Of a stretch of 64,000 nucleotides of DNA, positions 22,750 through 34,000 are shown piece after piece. Within the stretch, counting starts at the first letter, position 1; every line of letters starts with the position of its first letter. The stretch lies in NCBI GenBank assembly GCA_026419785.1, contig JAODTK010002776.1, positions 110,412 through 174,411 on the forward strand, in the 5' to 3' direction. Position numbers and translations under genes: made by a program. Source of the stretch: Sclerodactyla briareus (lineage: Eukaryota > Echinodermata > Holothuroidea > Dendrochirotida > Sclerodactylidae). The notes under the pieces were generated by a model. It did not search any database. It was not told where the DNA came from and worked only from the letters and a program-made list of their open reading frames with translations.

Positions 22750-24560
22750 TAAAAAAGGGTCCTCATGAAATACCCTGAATCCACAACATCCCGAAGAGAA
22801 GAATAATCCAGATGCCTAAAGAATTCGACCACATTTCGAAAAAAATGAATCAAGACGGTTCGACGCATGCACACTCTCAGACAGAACAACACAGGAAGGC
22901 GATACAACTCATTGATAACTTCGAGAGAAGAAATATTCGAATTTTCGCGTTTTACAGCGTTTACCACGAAGCTGGAGGCAATGACCCCTATTTATCGTAA
23001 CTTTGGAAACCTCAAAGAAATAGTGGTTGGAAAGGCCCTCAAATCCGTGAACAATTGGAAAATCGTTTATCGAATCACCTGTAATTCGTCTCAGGGTCCA
23101 TCGAAGTTAGACCAAGACGCCTCAATCTTTCCTCGTAAGGTAAATCTCTAAGACAGTGAATTAATCTAGTGGCCTCCGCTGAACGCTCCAATTTCCTGCT
23201 TGTCTTCGAGAAATGAAGATTCCATATGGACAGATAGCAGGTGAGGTCTTCACCAGCTGCTAAACAGCCTGACAACAATAGTTTTATCAAGGAAACTGAA
23301 ATGACGTCTAATCAAGCAGAATGCAATTACCTCTCCTGCCAGCTTCAGACACTGCTTAGGGTTCGCGGAAAGAATCAAAATGAACTCCGAGATCTTTTTC
23401 TGAATTCCACCTGATGAAGATTTGCCCATTTGACTTGAAAGGAGCATTGCGATTCTAACACCTACATGCATAACTTATCGGCATTGAAAAACATTGGCCA
23501 ATCGAAAAAAATATTTATAGAATATATCAAGATGCCTTTAAAAAATTGCAACATCCTCGTTCGAAGCAACTCCCGATACAACTTGGTAGCGTCCGCAAAC
23601 TTTTTAATATGGAATGCACCGAATCTTCGGATCGTCAATATACGATAGAAAAGAAAGGCCCCAAAACCGATCATTGGGGAACACTACTGGTGACCTTTTT
23701 GCCAAGGAGACAGACGCCCATTGATGACAAATCGCTGTTCCCTATTGAGAAGCCACTGACGAATCCACTCATGGACATTCTCCTTGAATGCTGAAACTTT
23801 CCAATCTAAGCAAGAGACGCTCATGAGGAACCTTGTCAAGCTTGTTTTGGAGGCTAGGAGAATTAGATCAACAGCCACTGCCGTTGTCACTGCACTAGCA
23901 ACATCTTCCATAAATAAATTCTGAGAGATTAGTCAAACACGGGCGATTTTTCCTGAAACCATGGTGAGAACCTCAAATTAGATATTGACTCATTGAAAAA
24001 AAAAAATCAGACAAATGATCTCTAACACCTTGAAGAAAACACTAGTAAGACTCACTGCCTGTAATCACAAGGAAAAGACCGATTGCCTTCTTGGATAGAA
24101 AGAAACATTTGTTTCTCCCAACCATCCGAACAACATCATTCTTGCAAGATTGTATTGAATATAATAGCTAATGGAACAGACAACTGGTCGGCAAAAGATT
24201 TCATTAAGACGACGTAAACTCGTCTAAGCTTCTACCACTCTTTTAAAATTCCGCCGTTTCTCCTTTATCACATAAGGCGAACATACAATAGACAATAGGA
24301 TTATGAGGCACACCAACCATAAGGTCGGAAATATCCAAGTTTTCCTGACTGAATACCGGCGGAAAATAGTTATTAAGAATGCCAGCCATCTCCTGACTAT
24401 CGCTGGTTGTATTATCGGAATCGGACACTAACATTGGACTATGCTGTCCTTGACTTTCTGCATCCCCCCTAACACCATAAAACGCACTGTAATTATCCTT
24501 TATAATTGGAGGCAATCAAGCATAGCACCAGAACGGCTAAACGTGACTAGCCTCTGCGGA
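22750..24560 (-). mobile_element. Decayed CR1-type LINE, reverse transcriptase region
   Basis: On the minus strand, broken frames in collinear order give the whole RT core. First comes a linker, IIKDNYSAFYGV then SDSQEMAGILNNYF (24515-24300). Then EWIRQWLLNREQRFVING (about 23800), a degraded SVPQ-SVLG region, and FADATKLYRELL (about 23600), where the YADD box has become FADA so the catalytic Asp pair is damaged. FDWPMFFNADK follows, then LIRRHFSFLDKTIVVRLF (about 23300) and RDLPYEERLRRLGLTSMD (about 23110). This order and wording match CR1-clade LINEs. At least six frame changes show it is dead. The endonuclease part is not recognised upstream. Confidence 0.85.
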
Positions 24561-24699
24561 ACTTTGAAGCGATCTAAATCATGCCTAGCAACAGTACACG
24601 AGAGTTGAACGATAAGGTCGCCAAGAAGTCTCTTACGTTTGAATGTCTCTACGTTTACTCAATATTCCTGCCCGAAGTCCATAGCTGTTTAAAATTGTT

Positions 24700-25700
24700 A
24701 CTGAACCGCAGAGGTGAAACACATTACTCGGCGAGAACTTTCTTAGATTGATCAGTTAACGCAAGAACTGATTGATAACCAATGCCCTTGATTTGGAAAA
24801 CTTTGTGATTTGAACTGTTAGCCGATCTCCGAAATGACCACCGTATTTTAACAGATGGATAGGACCGTGTACATAGCCACAACTTGGTTTGTTCAGGTAG
24901 TGAGACCGCGAGATTAATAATGTGTAACACACCTTTCATATCTAATGAATACTGAGGAGCTCACTCTGCTCTCTCCACTTTCCCTTGCAATTATGTAGTT
25001 TGGTGCATTGGCACTGTACTCTAATTTGGCTTTTCGTATCCAAAGTACCCCTCACGAACTGGTTTTGGAGACCTACCGTTTCAAGTTTCCCTCAGTTGAT
25101 ATTGACCAATGATCCAATCAAGCCCCATTCGTGGTCTACCGCGGAAGGCATAGCAATACAAAACCACCGCCTGGCCACGCTGAACGTAGATTTTGCCAGA
25201 GACATTTTGTCACGCTCGTACTGTCTCCCTTATCTCTGGCACACTGGAACAAAATGTGAAAATTTACATTTCCATAACTTCAGAGCTAACAAGGTGATAT
25301 ATAACTTCTGAAATAGTATATAGGGGAAAAACAGTATTGACAAACATGAAATAAAAATTAGATTTTGATGATGAGCTCATTAAATCTACATTCACACCAT
25401 CATAGTCATAGTGGAATGTAAAGCAACTAGAAAGTCGAGTGCAAAACCGAAACACAAAACATAAATAGAATTCGGAATAGTTCATTAATCCCCAACATCA
25501 AGATCATAAATGCCTCGTAATACGTTATTGAAGAAATGTTGTTTGAGATCAGCGAAACTCCCTGTTCTAAAGTTGTATTTACTGAATGCGAGGATCGAAG
25601 GTATCCTCAAATACTTAAGCACACTGTTTAATTGACATATAATGCAAATGTTCTCGATGGTAACTAGGTTGAAACGATGAAACCAATGGTGTTAAAACTA
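24700..25700. other. No supported gene; one ATG-initiated minus frame
   Basis: A minus-strand frame at 24724-24939 (71 codons, true ATG) reads MKGVLHIINLAVSLPEQTK and has even composition. It lies just upstream of the LINE on the same strand and could be LINE-linked or an exon. No family is recognised. Confidence 0.2.
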
Positions 25701-25756
25701 CCATTTACACTGCTTGGAGGTTTAAGGTCCTCTTTGTACCGACACGATTTCCAAAG

Positions 25757-26023
25757 CTATGACAGGCAATCGACGCATTCAAGCATCGTGTGGGAAAATG
25801 TGTTGTCTGTGCACCGAGACCGAACCGTGGAAATCCTGGATGTTCCGTGAGAGTTTCGTTTTCCACCACAAGTTGTGCGCAGGTTGTTGTTATCTGTGAG
25901 GGATATTGTGTATATCCCATGCGACATCGATGCTTCTCCACACTCTATTTTGTAGGCTTCATTAACGACGTAGTTCCGTTCCAGTTCGTCTGAATTAGCG
26001 ATAGAAAAGCGCGATATCATTTC
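25757..26023 (-). CDS. Candidate exon, possibly extracellular
   Basis: A strong acceptor (AAAACTTTTTTTCAG) precedes 26023 on the minus strand. About 88 codons follow to a stop at 25757, with words SIANSDELERNYVVNEAYKI and ECGEASMSHGIYTISLTDNN. The opening (…YVV..AYKIECGEA) is reminiscent of the A-B strands of an Ig-like domain, but the second cysteine signature is not clear in the same frame. A second frame over the same bases (TTCAQLVVENETL) is also open. It lies upstream, on the same strand, of the membrane exon at 21.6 kb. Confidence 0.3.
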   Translation of the reverse strand, partial: EMISRFSIANSDELERNYVVNEAYKIECGEASMSHGIYTISLTDNNNLRTTCGGKRNSHGTSRISTVRSRCTDNTFSHTMLECVDCLS

Positions 26024-26179
26024 CTGAAAAAAAGTTTTCAAAGCTCTTCGGTGGTCGTAATCAGCAGCGAACAATGAATCATATCAAATTTATTCTGAAG
26101 GTTGCCGCACACCGCGCGACTGCGACTCCTACACCGAATCTGAACGACGGAACAAGACACAACTATGGTTTCCTTTCCG

Positions 26180-27060
26180 GTTTTTGCCATGGTCTCAGTC
26201 GGGTCTGGGGTCCAGCCGCACCCGACCAAACTCGCAGGAACAAAACCCACAACCACTGGCCGAAATGAATATGTCGACATCTCACAGCACTGCACGCTAA
26301 GCGCTTTGTATTCCTAATATTTCGGCAATGAAGGAAAAAAGTAGGTCTACTGTTCGAAACTTCTTGGAAAAATAACTTGGGGAATCCTGAAATGTGGAGT
26401 GCAAATGTTTCAGCCAGACTGCATCAACCGTTTTCCGGGAGGCGATTAGTTTGCATGCACCTAGTCAAGTATTAACCCCTCTAACCCCACCAACTGGTTA
26501 CCCTCTACCCCACTCAACTCCCCGCTTGCCACAACCCAATTCTCTCTCAACAACAGTAAGCTCGCAACTACCTACCTAAAGTCCCAATCTATCTCTATTG
26601 GGGGAAACTGGTCGCCCCTCGTAACGTGATCATAAACGGAGACGCAATCTCTCCACAGGACATATATCGGTAATTTACTATCCATTTAATGCTTTTCAAA
26701 GCTCGATGTATGTCGTTCCCTGGTAATGTTCTTATACGATAATGCCTGGTGACTTGTATCATACAGACATGGATCCATCTGCCATAGACTCCAAAAGTTG
26801 GATCTCCCTTTCTTCTTTCTTCCGACCATGTTCGGCGCTGCCAGCTTGACATATAGTTAGCTGTGAGAACCAACCTCTCGAATTCGAGTTCCGCGCACAG
26901 CCGCCCGACCGTACCAAGACCAGACCAAACACGTCTGAAACTTTTAAATCTAAGTGAGTCTGTCCGATTTTTTTTTTTTTTTTTTTGCCGTCACACCCGT
27001 CCTGAACCGACTCTGGACCAAACTACAAAATGGTCGGGTCTGGCCAGTATGTGGTAGCCT
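26180..27060. repeat. Probable interspersed repeats with GGTCGGGTCTGG boxes
   Basis: TCGGGTCTGGGGTCCAGCCG (near 26195) and GGTCGGGTCTGGCC (near 27030), with inverted relatives (GCCGCCCGACC near 26900), suggest fragments of one repeat family. A T-run (about 26969-26987) lies inside. No coding feature is recognised. Confidence 0.35.
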
Positions 27061-27113
27061 TTTACAAATTTCCCAATTTTTCGCAGTATGTTTTCTGTAA
27101 GCACGATACTTAC

Positions 27114-27203
27114 GGTAGCTTTGGCAGGTAGATTATCACTGCTGAGTCCGATATCATGTCTCCCCAATATGGCCAAATCGCGAGAGGTGCATTCTTTCTT
27201 CAC
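27114..27203 (-). CDS. Candidate 90-nt symmetric exon, unknown
   Basis: On the minus strand an acceptor (CTTTGAGTATTTTCCCAAG) precedes 27203 and a perfect GTAAGTATC donor follows 27114. The 90 nt read, in phase 0, VKKECTSRDLAILGRHDIGL and then SSDNLPAKAT, open throughout. The words are not enough to name a family. A resemblance to a kinase catalytic loop (RDLA) was considered and rejected. Confidence 0.3.
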
Positions 27204-27349
27204 CTTGGGAAAATACTCAAAGACGAGTCTATATTGGGCCGTGTATTATCGGTATTCCTTTGGTTGTAGTGTTGAAGACGGCAGTCCCTTTCCGAAGACG
27301 TTGAGCCCCAAAAGAGGGTGGTTGACGTCGTCATGTCCATGATCGGCAT

Positions 27350-28305
27350 TGTAAAGGTACCCACTGTTCAGTTCACCTCAATTGTCGGTTTGCGACATGT
27401 ATCTCCTCGAATTACCAAATTGGCGAAGCACCTAAGCAACAATGAATGGAAGTTGTTCACAACTGGTGAGGTATTAAATTCAGTTCCCCCCCCCCCATAG
27501 GCCAAGAATCCAGAAATGTGCCTAATTAAGCTGCTGAGGCATTTTTTAAGAAAAGCAAACAAATAGGTGATTCTGAGATAATTTTGTACTGAAATGATAT
27601 CATGTTTGTGTTCCTCAAATGCCTAATATGTCAAAATTAGGGTCAAAGGTCTTAAGTGCAAATTTCAGGTTTATCACAGTAAATGGCTCATTTTACTTCC
27701 TTATTACTATTATGTCAATAATTTTGCATTCTACTTCATAAAGCATAATGAAATGAAATATTAAATAAAAAAATTGGAGACCCCCCCAGCCCAACCCCCT
27801 AGATAGGTCAATAATTTAGGGTAAGGCCAATAAGTTTTTTATCACGGTAATCGCTCGTTTTAAACTTCCTAACTTCTGTTATTTTCAATAATGTTGCAAT
27901 TTTTTCTTCAATAAATCGAACAGAAGCAATAAATTATCGAATCGAATGAAAATTGGTACCCCCCCCCACCACCCCCCCCCCCCCCCCGTCGGGAGAATGG
28001 AAATTAGAGAAGACCAAACGGAAAGTGAATTCATAATCAAGTATTCATATGCTTCAGGTGGGGGTGAGTTGTTTGATCACTCCTGTTTGGTTGCCGCCCC
28101 TCCGCACACCACCCCCTTCCCTTCCTCCCACCCATCTCACAACTGGTTGAACCCCTGCCGGGAAAAGACTCCTCATCTCCCCTGTTGTTTCACCCTGCGT
28201 CCCTCTCGAAGAACCCCCCCTCCCTCCCCTCCCCCCGTCAGGGAAATCCTGGCACCACCGCCCCGGTCACCGTCTGATCACTCACCTAACCTCACTACCC
28301 TGACT
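27350..28305. other. Non-coding, poly(C)-rich
   Basis: Holds C10 near 27487, C-rich runs at 27958-27987 (one of 16 C) and C-rich sequence to 28260. The frame at 27946-28398 is a by-product of the C tracts. The pair of TAATTTTGCAxT…TTCATAAA-like boxes near 27715 and 27885 suggests a locally duplicated segment. Confidence 0.4.
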
Positions 28306-28309
28306 ACTC

Positions 28310-29560
28310 ACTCACATCATGGAGCACATTGCAGGAGCAACTGCCGCATCCACCCGCCCTCTTGGCCCTTCCTCCGATCAAGGACCAGCCTGGCCTGATC
28401 CTCCCCTCCAGCCCCTGAGGTACCCTGAAGCTGCGCCACCCATGATCTACTGGGGCTTCCCGGCGGTTCGGGCCCAACCCCCCGGATTCCCTTCACGTGC
28501 AGGACACCAGGGCGGGCCATATGCTCACTGAACGCAGTTGACGATCACGAAATAGGCAGCTAACCTTCACCATCTCCCCCCAACCCGAGGACCCTGGCAT
28601 TAGATATGTTATCCGAAATGCGACGTAAGTGAGGTAGTGAAAAAGGAATCCAATCGCTGGTCTCATCCCAAAAGTGAGCGTCAAGCCCACTAGAAAACAG
28701 CAAGACTGGAAGCAACACTGAGCCAGAAACACGGAGCTTGGTTCTCCCACCGAGTCACTAATGATACTGCTGAGGTAAACGAATGACTTGGTGACTTCCC
28801 ACTCCCCCACGTCCAAGATTCCAACCAAAAGACTGGATCTTAGTCTTGGGTTTATAACAACCTGAAGGCCCCATGGATGTTGCCTGCCGACTAAGTGTTC
28901 CAAGGCATCAACCAGAGAAACTCGGCGTGTAATTCAGCTTCCATTCTCTCACCCCCGAAGAGACCCGCAGGCAGGTCGGGTACCATGCACATTCTCTCCA
29001 TATTCCAGCCATTACACTTGTTTAAACGGTTGGAGCGATTGGACACGAACTGTCTCAACACGCCGTGAACAACGGGAAGAAGTCAGAGACTCCACTAACA
29101 CACATCACAGCACTCGCAGTACCGTACAAAGACAGAGAGGATATCAGGTGTACAAGACGTTCAGGATGATCCTAGCAAAGACTATGCCAGGTTAACGGAG
29201 GGAGAGGTAAACTCCGTGTTTTTGTCAGTCCCGATTATCCCCCTTCACCTATCTCAATTGAATTATAAGTCCCTTTTCCAACCCGTTTGGATGAGCACCA
29301 GTGCTCCAAACATAGCAGTAGAACATGCAAACAACTGAGGCAGCCGGCCATCACCCCAGCATCTTCCTGCGGATGTATGGCCACAGACCCCGGGAGGCCT
29401 TCCTGCCCTTCCCCTGCGCCAATTCCTCTCAAGTTTCCTTGATACCGGCAACTCACAGTCTACAGGCGGATCAGCCTTCAGAGTTGCAACAGTATCCATC
29501 CGAATTTCGACTGGGGGCTCACCTAACGGGCCCCCACACGATTTCCTGGTTAAGAACATG
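28310..29560 (-). mobile_element. Decayed non-LTR retrotransposon, RT region to ORF end
   Basis: Minus-strand frames in order give ADPPVDCELP (about 29460), then GVMAGCLSCLHVLLLCLEHW (about 29340; the family pattern is 'ELLKAGG…L..L….W..G..P..WK.G'). PGIVFARIILNVLY follows (about 29170; family pattern LLSVPGKVFARIIL), then KSFVYLSSIISD (about 28770; pattern SFxYLGSxI), LFRDRQLR (about 28540; pattern RERQLRxYGHxAR) and a closing SGQAGP..EEGPRGRVDAA near 28340. The order is that of a LINE RT through its C-terminal tail. Several frameshifts and stops are present and the catalytic FADD box is not found. It differs from the CR1 copy at 23-24 kb. It is GC-richer than its surroundings, which suggests a younger insertion or a different origin. 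Confidence 0.82.
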
Positions 29561-30840
29561 CCGTTCAGCTACCTTGACATCTTGTCCAGTGGGCAACAAC
29601 ACCAACAGAGTCCGTGTTGCGGAGTCGCTCTGTACAGATGTAACCTCCCCGTTTGCATGTGCTTCTCATTGACTCACAGAACGAAACAGGCTGGACCTCC
29701 ATCTCACGTGTCGTTCGCAGTCCCCAGTGCTCATGCGCCGACTCCTAGCAAGCTGATCTATACGCACTGAGCCTAGCGGCTTTCCTAGATAGCTTCGACT
29801 TTTTCCGCTAGTTATTGCCACCAGTGTTCCCCCTAAAGGAGCTCCAGCGTGCATCCTCTGTGTTGGAGGATTCAGCTTGCCCATCCCTGCCTCGGTCCAC
29901 TTCGCCTCCACCAGCCCCTCATCGACTGCCCAAGCTTGTCAGCATACACTGTTAGCACTTTAGTTCCTTCAGGTGGCTCACGTATGAAGCAGTGCTTAGT
30001 TTGGAGACGGTCTCGAGTCCGGTATTGGGACCTATTCCCAGTTTCGGTTAGCCGGCTTGGTCTCGAATCCTAATGAATGGTATTTGGCCTCGGATGTCGA
30101 GTCTCGGTGCTGAGACCGAACCCTACCTGGTATAAAACCATAGCAAAAGGTAGCCAAAATAAATAATACTGGTAATACAAAACAACCCACCTGTGTACTG
30201 AAATATTGATGTAGGACTATGTGGATTGAATAGGCATACATGCTGTGACACCTTACGACGGCAAAGAACACATTCCCTGACAACGACAATAACTGCCCTG
30301 AGTATATTAGCGACGAATTGACCAAGCCGTTGTCCCTGGCCGTCCTCTTGCACCTTTGTGTGAGCAAGAGAACATAAATAAAGAGGACTCAAAAAGAGGA
30401 CATGAAATAAGGCGCGAATGAAACTTTAACTGACCTTGACCGTGCTGCTTCCTCTGGCAATCTGCGGTTAACAAAAGATGTGTTCTGTCCCTCCATAATC
30501 GCCATTGTAAGCCTGCCTGCCTAATCAAGATGAAGAAGGCACGGTATTGTCAATGGGAAGCTTTCGAAGAATACACCAGTATGTTCGTCAAACACATTTT
30601 GGAGGACGGGAGAAATTATGATAGAATTGATCGTTATAGGAACTTCTCAAGCAAAGATGGTACAAGAGCAAATTATATACAATGAGTCACTGCCAATCTG
30701 ACGGTTGATTGGAGATGCATCCCCGCAGCAGAAGGGACGACCCTATCTCTGACAACAAGAAAGATCTATGCCTACTCCGCCCTCATTGCTGAAGCTCCTA
30801 GTGAGACGGTGGGCGGGTATGAAAAATTGGCGAGAAAAAA
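29560..30840. other. No supported gene; possible 5' extension of the LINE
   Basis: GC-rich sequence to about 29950 continues the composition of the adjoining LINE and may be its decayed upstream part; no endonuclease motif was found. The rest has no recognisable frame. Confidence 0.3.
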
Positions 30841-31080
30841 ACTTGACCTCATGATGACCTTGAACTGCCTGTCATGTTTTTCGGGACCATCTTTTGTCTC
30901 CTACCCACCAAGTTTTTATGTAAATCGAACTACTCTGCTGTATTTTTCGCCTCACAGAAAAAAAACATAAGTTTGACTTCTGGTGACCTTGCAATCACTG
31001 TCGTGGTTTTTCGGGACCCCCTTTTGTCCCCACCCACACGTTTCATGTCATCCCGATAAACTCAGTATTTTCGTTAAACA
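30840..31080 (+). repeat. Two tandem ~115-bp units
   Basis: Unit 1 (about 30843-30960) and unit 2 (about 30975-31080) share TGACxTC.TGxTGACCTTG, GTTTTTCGGGACC, CTTTTGTC and CCACC boxes. They resemble the TGACC-type dispersed repeats elsewhere. Confidence 0.65.
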
Positions 31081-31089
31081 TGCAAATAG

Positions 31090-34000
31090 AGGGCAGCCGA
31101 CAAACAGTGATGCCCACTTTCGAACTCATCCGAGATTTTACTAGACGGACATGTGTACCAAGTTTTCATATCAATCAATAAACGTTCAGGACGACTGCAG
31201 GATGAATTATGAAGAGGCTACTTTATTAACTGGAAAAAACTGCATTCGTCAGTCCGAACCCTAAGTTCATACGACTTTCTGTTATTTGGAGTTACAGTCC
31301 TTTGAAGTTTGTGTATGTGAATTGCACAAGATCGAAAAATATCCCGACCCATCATGCAATAATATTTGATGTCATACTTGCACAAATGCAAACCCTCTTT
31401 GTTTTCTATTAAATCCACACCATATTCACTTTGAAAAACATTTAGTCTATGGGGAGGATTGCGAAGTGGTTTGGTCGGTGTTGATGGTCACTTGGTGAGA
31501 GCACGGGCACCAGAACTTCTGCTAGGTTGACGTTCAATAAATGAGGCATTCCAATACATGACTAACTTCCATGGTGTCCAGTGTGACGTCATGCGTTATT
31601 TTTGCCCAAATGGGATTCTCCCCACTTTCTCTGCATAAGGAACCCAACTCCACATAGGAAACCGTATGAAATTGGGTTTGGACCTTAGATACATTTTTTT
31701 CATTCTCTACGATTAACCTCTGTTGTATCCAGCCTGCGGTGGTTGTCCTTTAAAGAGTTATTGCGCTGACGCAGGGTTCGTGTGGGTGTAGCGGCGGCGG
31801 GAGACGGCGGCGGCTACAACCCCCAAACATAATATCCCCGAAACTTCCATGTTTGCGGGATTATTTACAAGAGAACGCTGATCAAAGGTACATTAGAGGA
31901 CAAGCAGGTACAAACTCATTTCCAGGAGAAACAGGAAAGTCGCAATGAAGTGAATCATTCTTAACTTCAAAATCCAGAGACGCGCCAGCCTTCGGAAAAA
32001 GCGGGGGGTGGGGGGGGTTGGGAGGGAGGGGACTTGAGAAGTGAATTAAACAATAGTGGACCTCACTCTACCCCTCTACAGAAGCTCTCGCTCAATGGGT
32101 TTTTAGACAATTTCAGAGGGGAGCCATTTTGAAATCTCCGGAAAGTGGGTTAGTCCTCTCATCCCCCCTATCCCCCTCCCACCATTTGCCAATGGCGCTC
32201 CCTCTGCATTAATTTCGAGTATTTTGGATATACTGATCATGATTTTTATAAAGAAATAAATCGCAAAATTATTCACACCGGGTATATAAAAATAATTTAA
32301 ATAAATATTTCTTGTGGAAAAGTGGAACATTTGCATTATTGACCTTTGACCTGAATTACTTACCTAATTAGACGAATTTTGAGAAACACAAACAAAATAT
32401 TCCTATTCATCACAAAGTACTGTCAAAATCACTTATTGTTCTGCTTTCGCAAAATCCCTCATGCAGTCATATTTTCTCAAAAGTAAACCAATCTATTATA
32501 ATTTCTCTGTATCACATTACAATTCGAATGGGTAGGCAATGCCCTTTTCCATTGGCCCATACCTTGAACTGGCGTTACGACTCACAGGAAGGACTGGTGT
32601 TTTTTTTCCATGTTTGTGTTCTATCGTGTTCTGGGTGATTGCAATGCCTGGATGTCTCACTGATTCCAGTATGGCTGCGTCATTCTTAATATGACAGTAG
32701 CCCGTTTATCATGAGTCGCACGGTATCTTGAGTCGATGGTGCGTATGAAATAGATAATAGATGTGCGTGCAGGTGCGCCACCTGGAGAGCTACAATTATT
32801 AACGATTCTCTCTAACCATTCAATGGGGACCCTGCAAACTTGTGTAATTCTAGGCAGGGAGGGGCCATTTGTGAACGCCTTCCACTCCAGCAGTCACAAG
32901 TGTCGAACCTAGATGGGTTTCACTATGGAATTAGTCCATTGGGTGAATAGGAACATGTTTAATAATTAATAATAATATCCGCATGCTTATATAGCGCTTT
33001 CCGATGCCGAAGACTTCGCAAAGAGATTTAAACAGTTTTCTGGAATATGGAGTGTGCCACGGATTCGTGTGCATTGGTAGCCTGGAAGGAATATTCTTCA
33101 TTCATTTTGTTCCATGCTCTTCAACTTGTCAAAATTGCTCGTTATAGAGGCTTAGAAAGGTAAATGATTTTTTATGTTCTTAATCAATTTAATTATATTC
33201 ATTCATAAGTCAGTTCCAGTGTAGGCCTACGTATAGCGTGTGTGCTCCACCCTGTTAATTTTGTGAGCGCAATTGTTTAAAAATATATAGCTGATACCTT
33301 TCGAGTTAAATGCCTGATACAACTTTATTTTTAGTAGATATTTTCATATAATGGAGAATGTGGAGTAAACCAGGTACTGCGCAAATGCAAGACTTAAAAC
33401 ATCGAATCTAATTCAAGCTTAATAAGTAATTATGAAATATACATGTCCTCACCGTCTTTCTTAGCAACAATTTACCCGAACGCACCCTCAAGTGAATACG
33501 AACTCTTGCATGGCTGCAACTCACCTTTGTGTTTGGAAAACATTTAATCGCCCACTATAACAGCGTGAGTGAATTGCAGGCAAGGTAACACTACATATAT
33601 ATGGCTATCTGATGACAGCATCGGATTTTTTAACGCCCTTGAAGGCATATAGAGCTACGTAGTTCTCAAAGTCAACAGCATCTAATATAAATCCAGTCAG
33701 TTTCTCCTGGCTTGGGCATGGCTAACCTCGCATGACATTCTAATAAATATGATGATCTTATGTAATATTCAAAGAAGTTGCGGATTCTACGTACGCGTCA
33801 ATATCATCATCTGAACTTTGTTCCTGAATGAATTCGATTTTCATCCGCTTAGTCGTGCCATTATGACAATACCAACTGTCCGTCGACTTGTGGTACATAG
33901 AACAATACACAAAACTGTGTCAAAAAATGTCAGGGCCAATGAAGTCCCCTCCGGCAAGTTTCGTTCACATAGCACAAACTTTTCATTTTCGCGTAAATAT

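Noticed and set aside
12409..27203. One receptor tyrosine kinase gene on the minus strand
   Set aside because: The order membrane exon, then YVPM exon is tempting, and RDLA-, WKF- and DLL-like words appear, but no glycine loop, VAVK, HRDLAARN, DFG or APE motif can be shown, and the RDLA word lies on the wrong side of the membrane exon.
27946..28398. 150-codon Pro-rich protein
   Set aside because: It is produced by poly(C) and C-rich low-complexity sequence.
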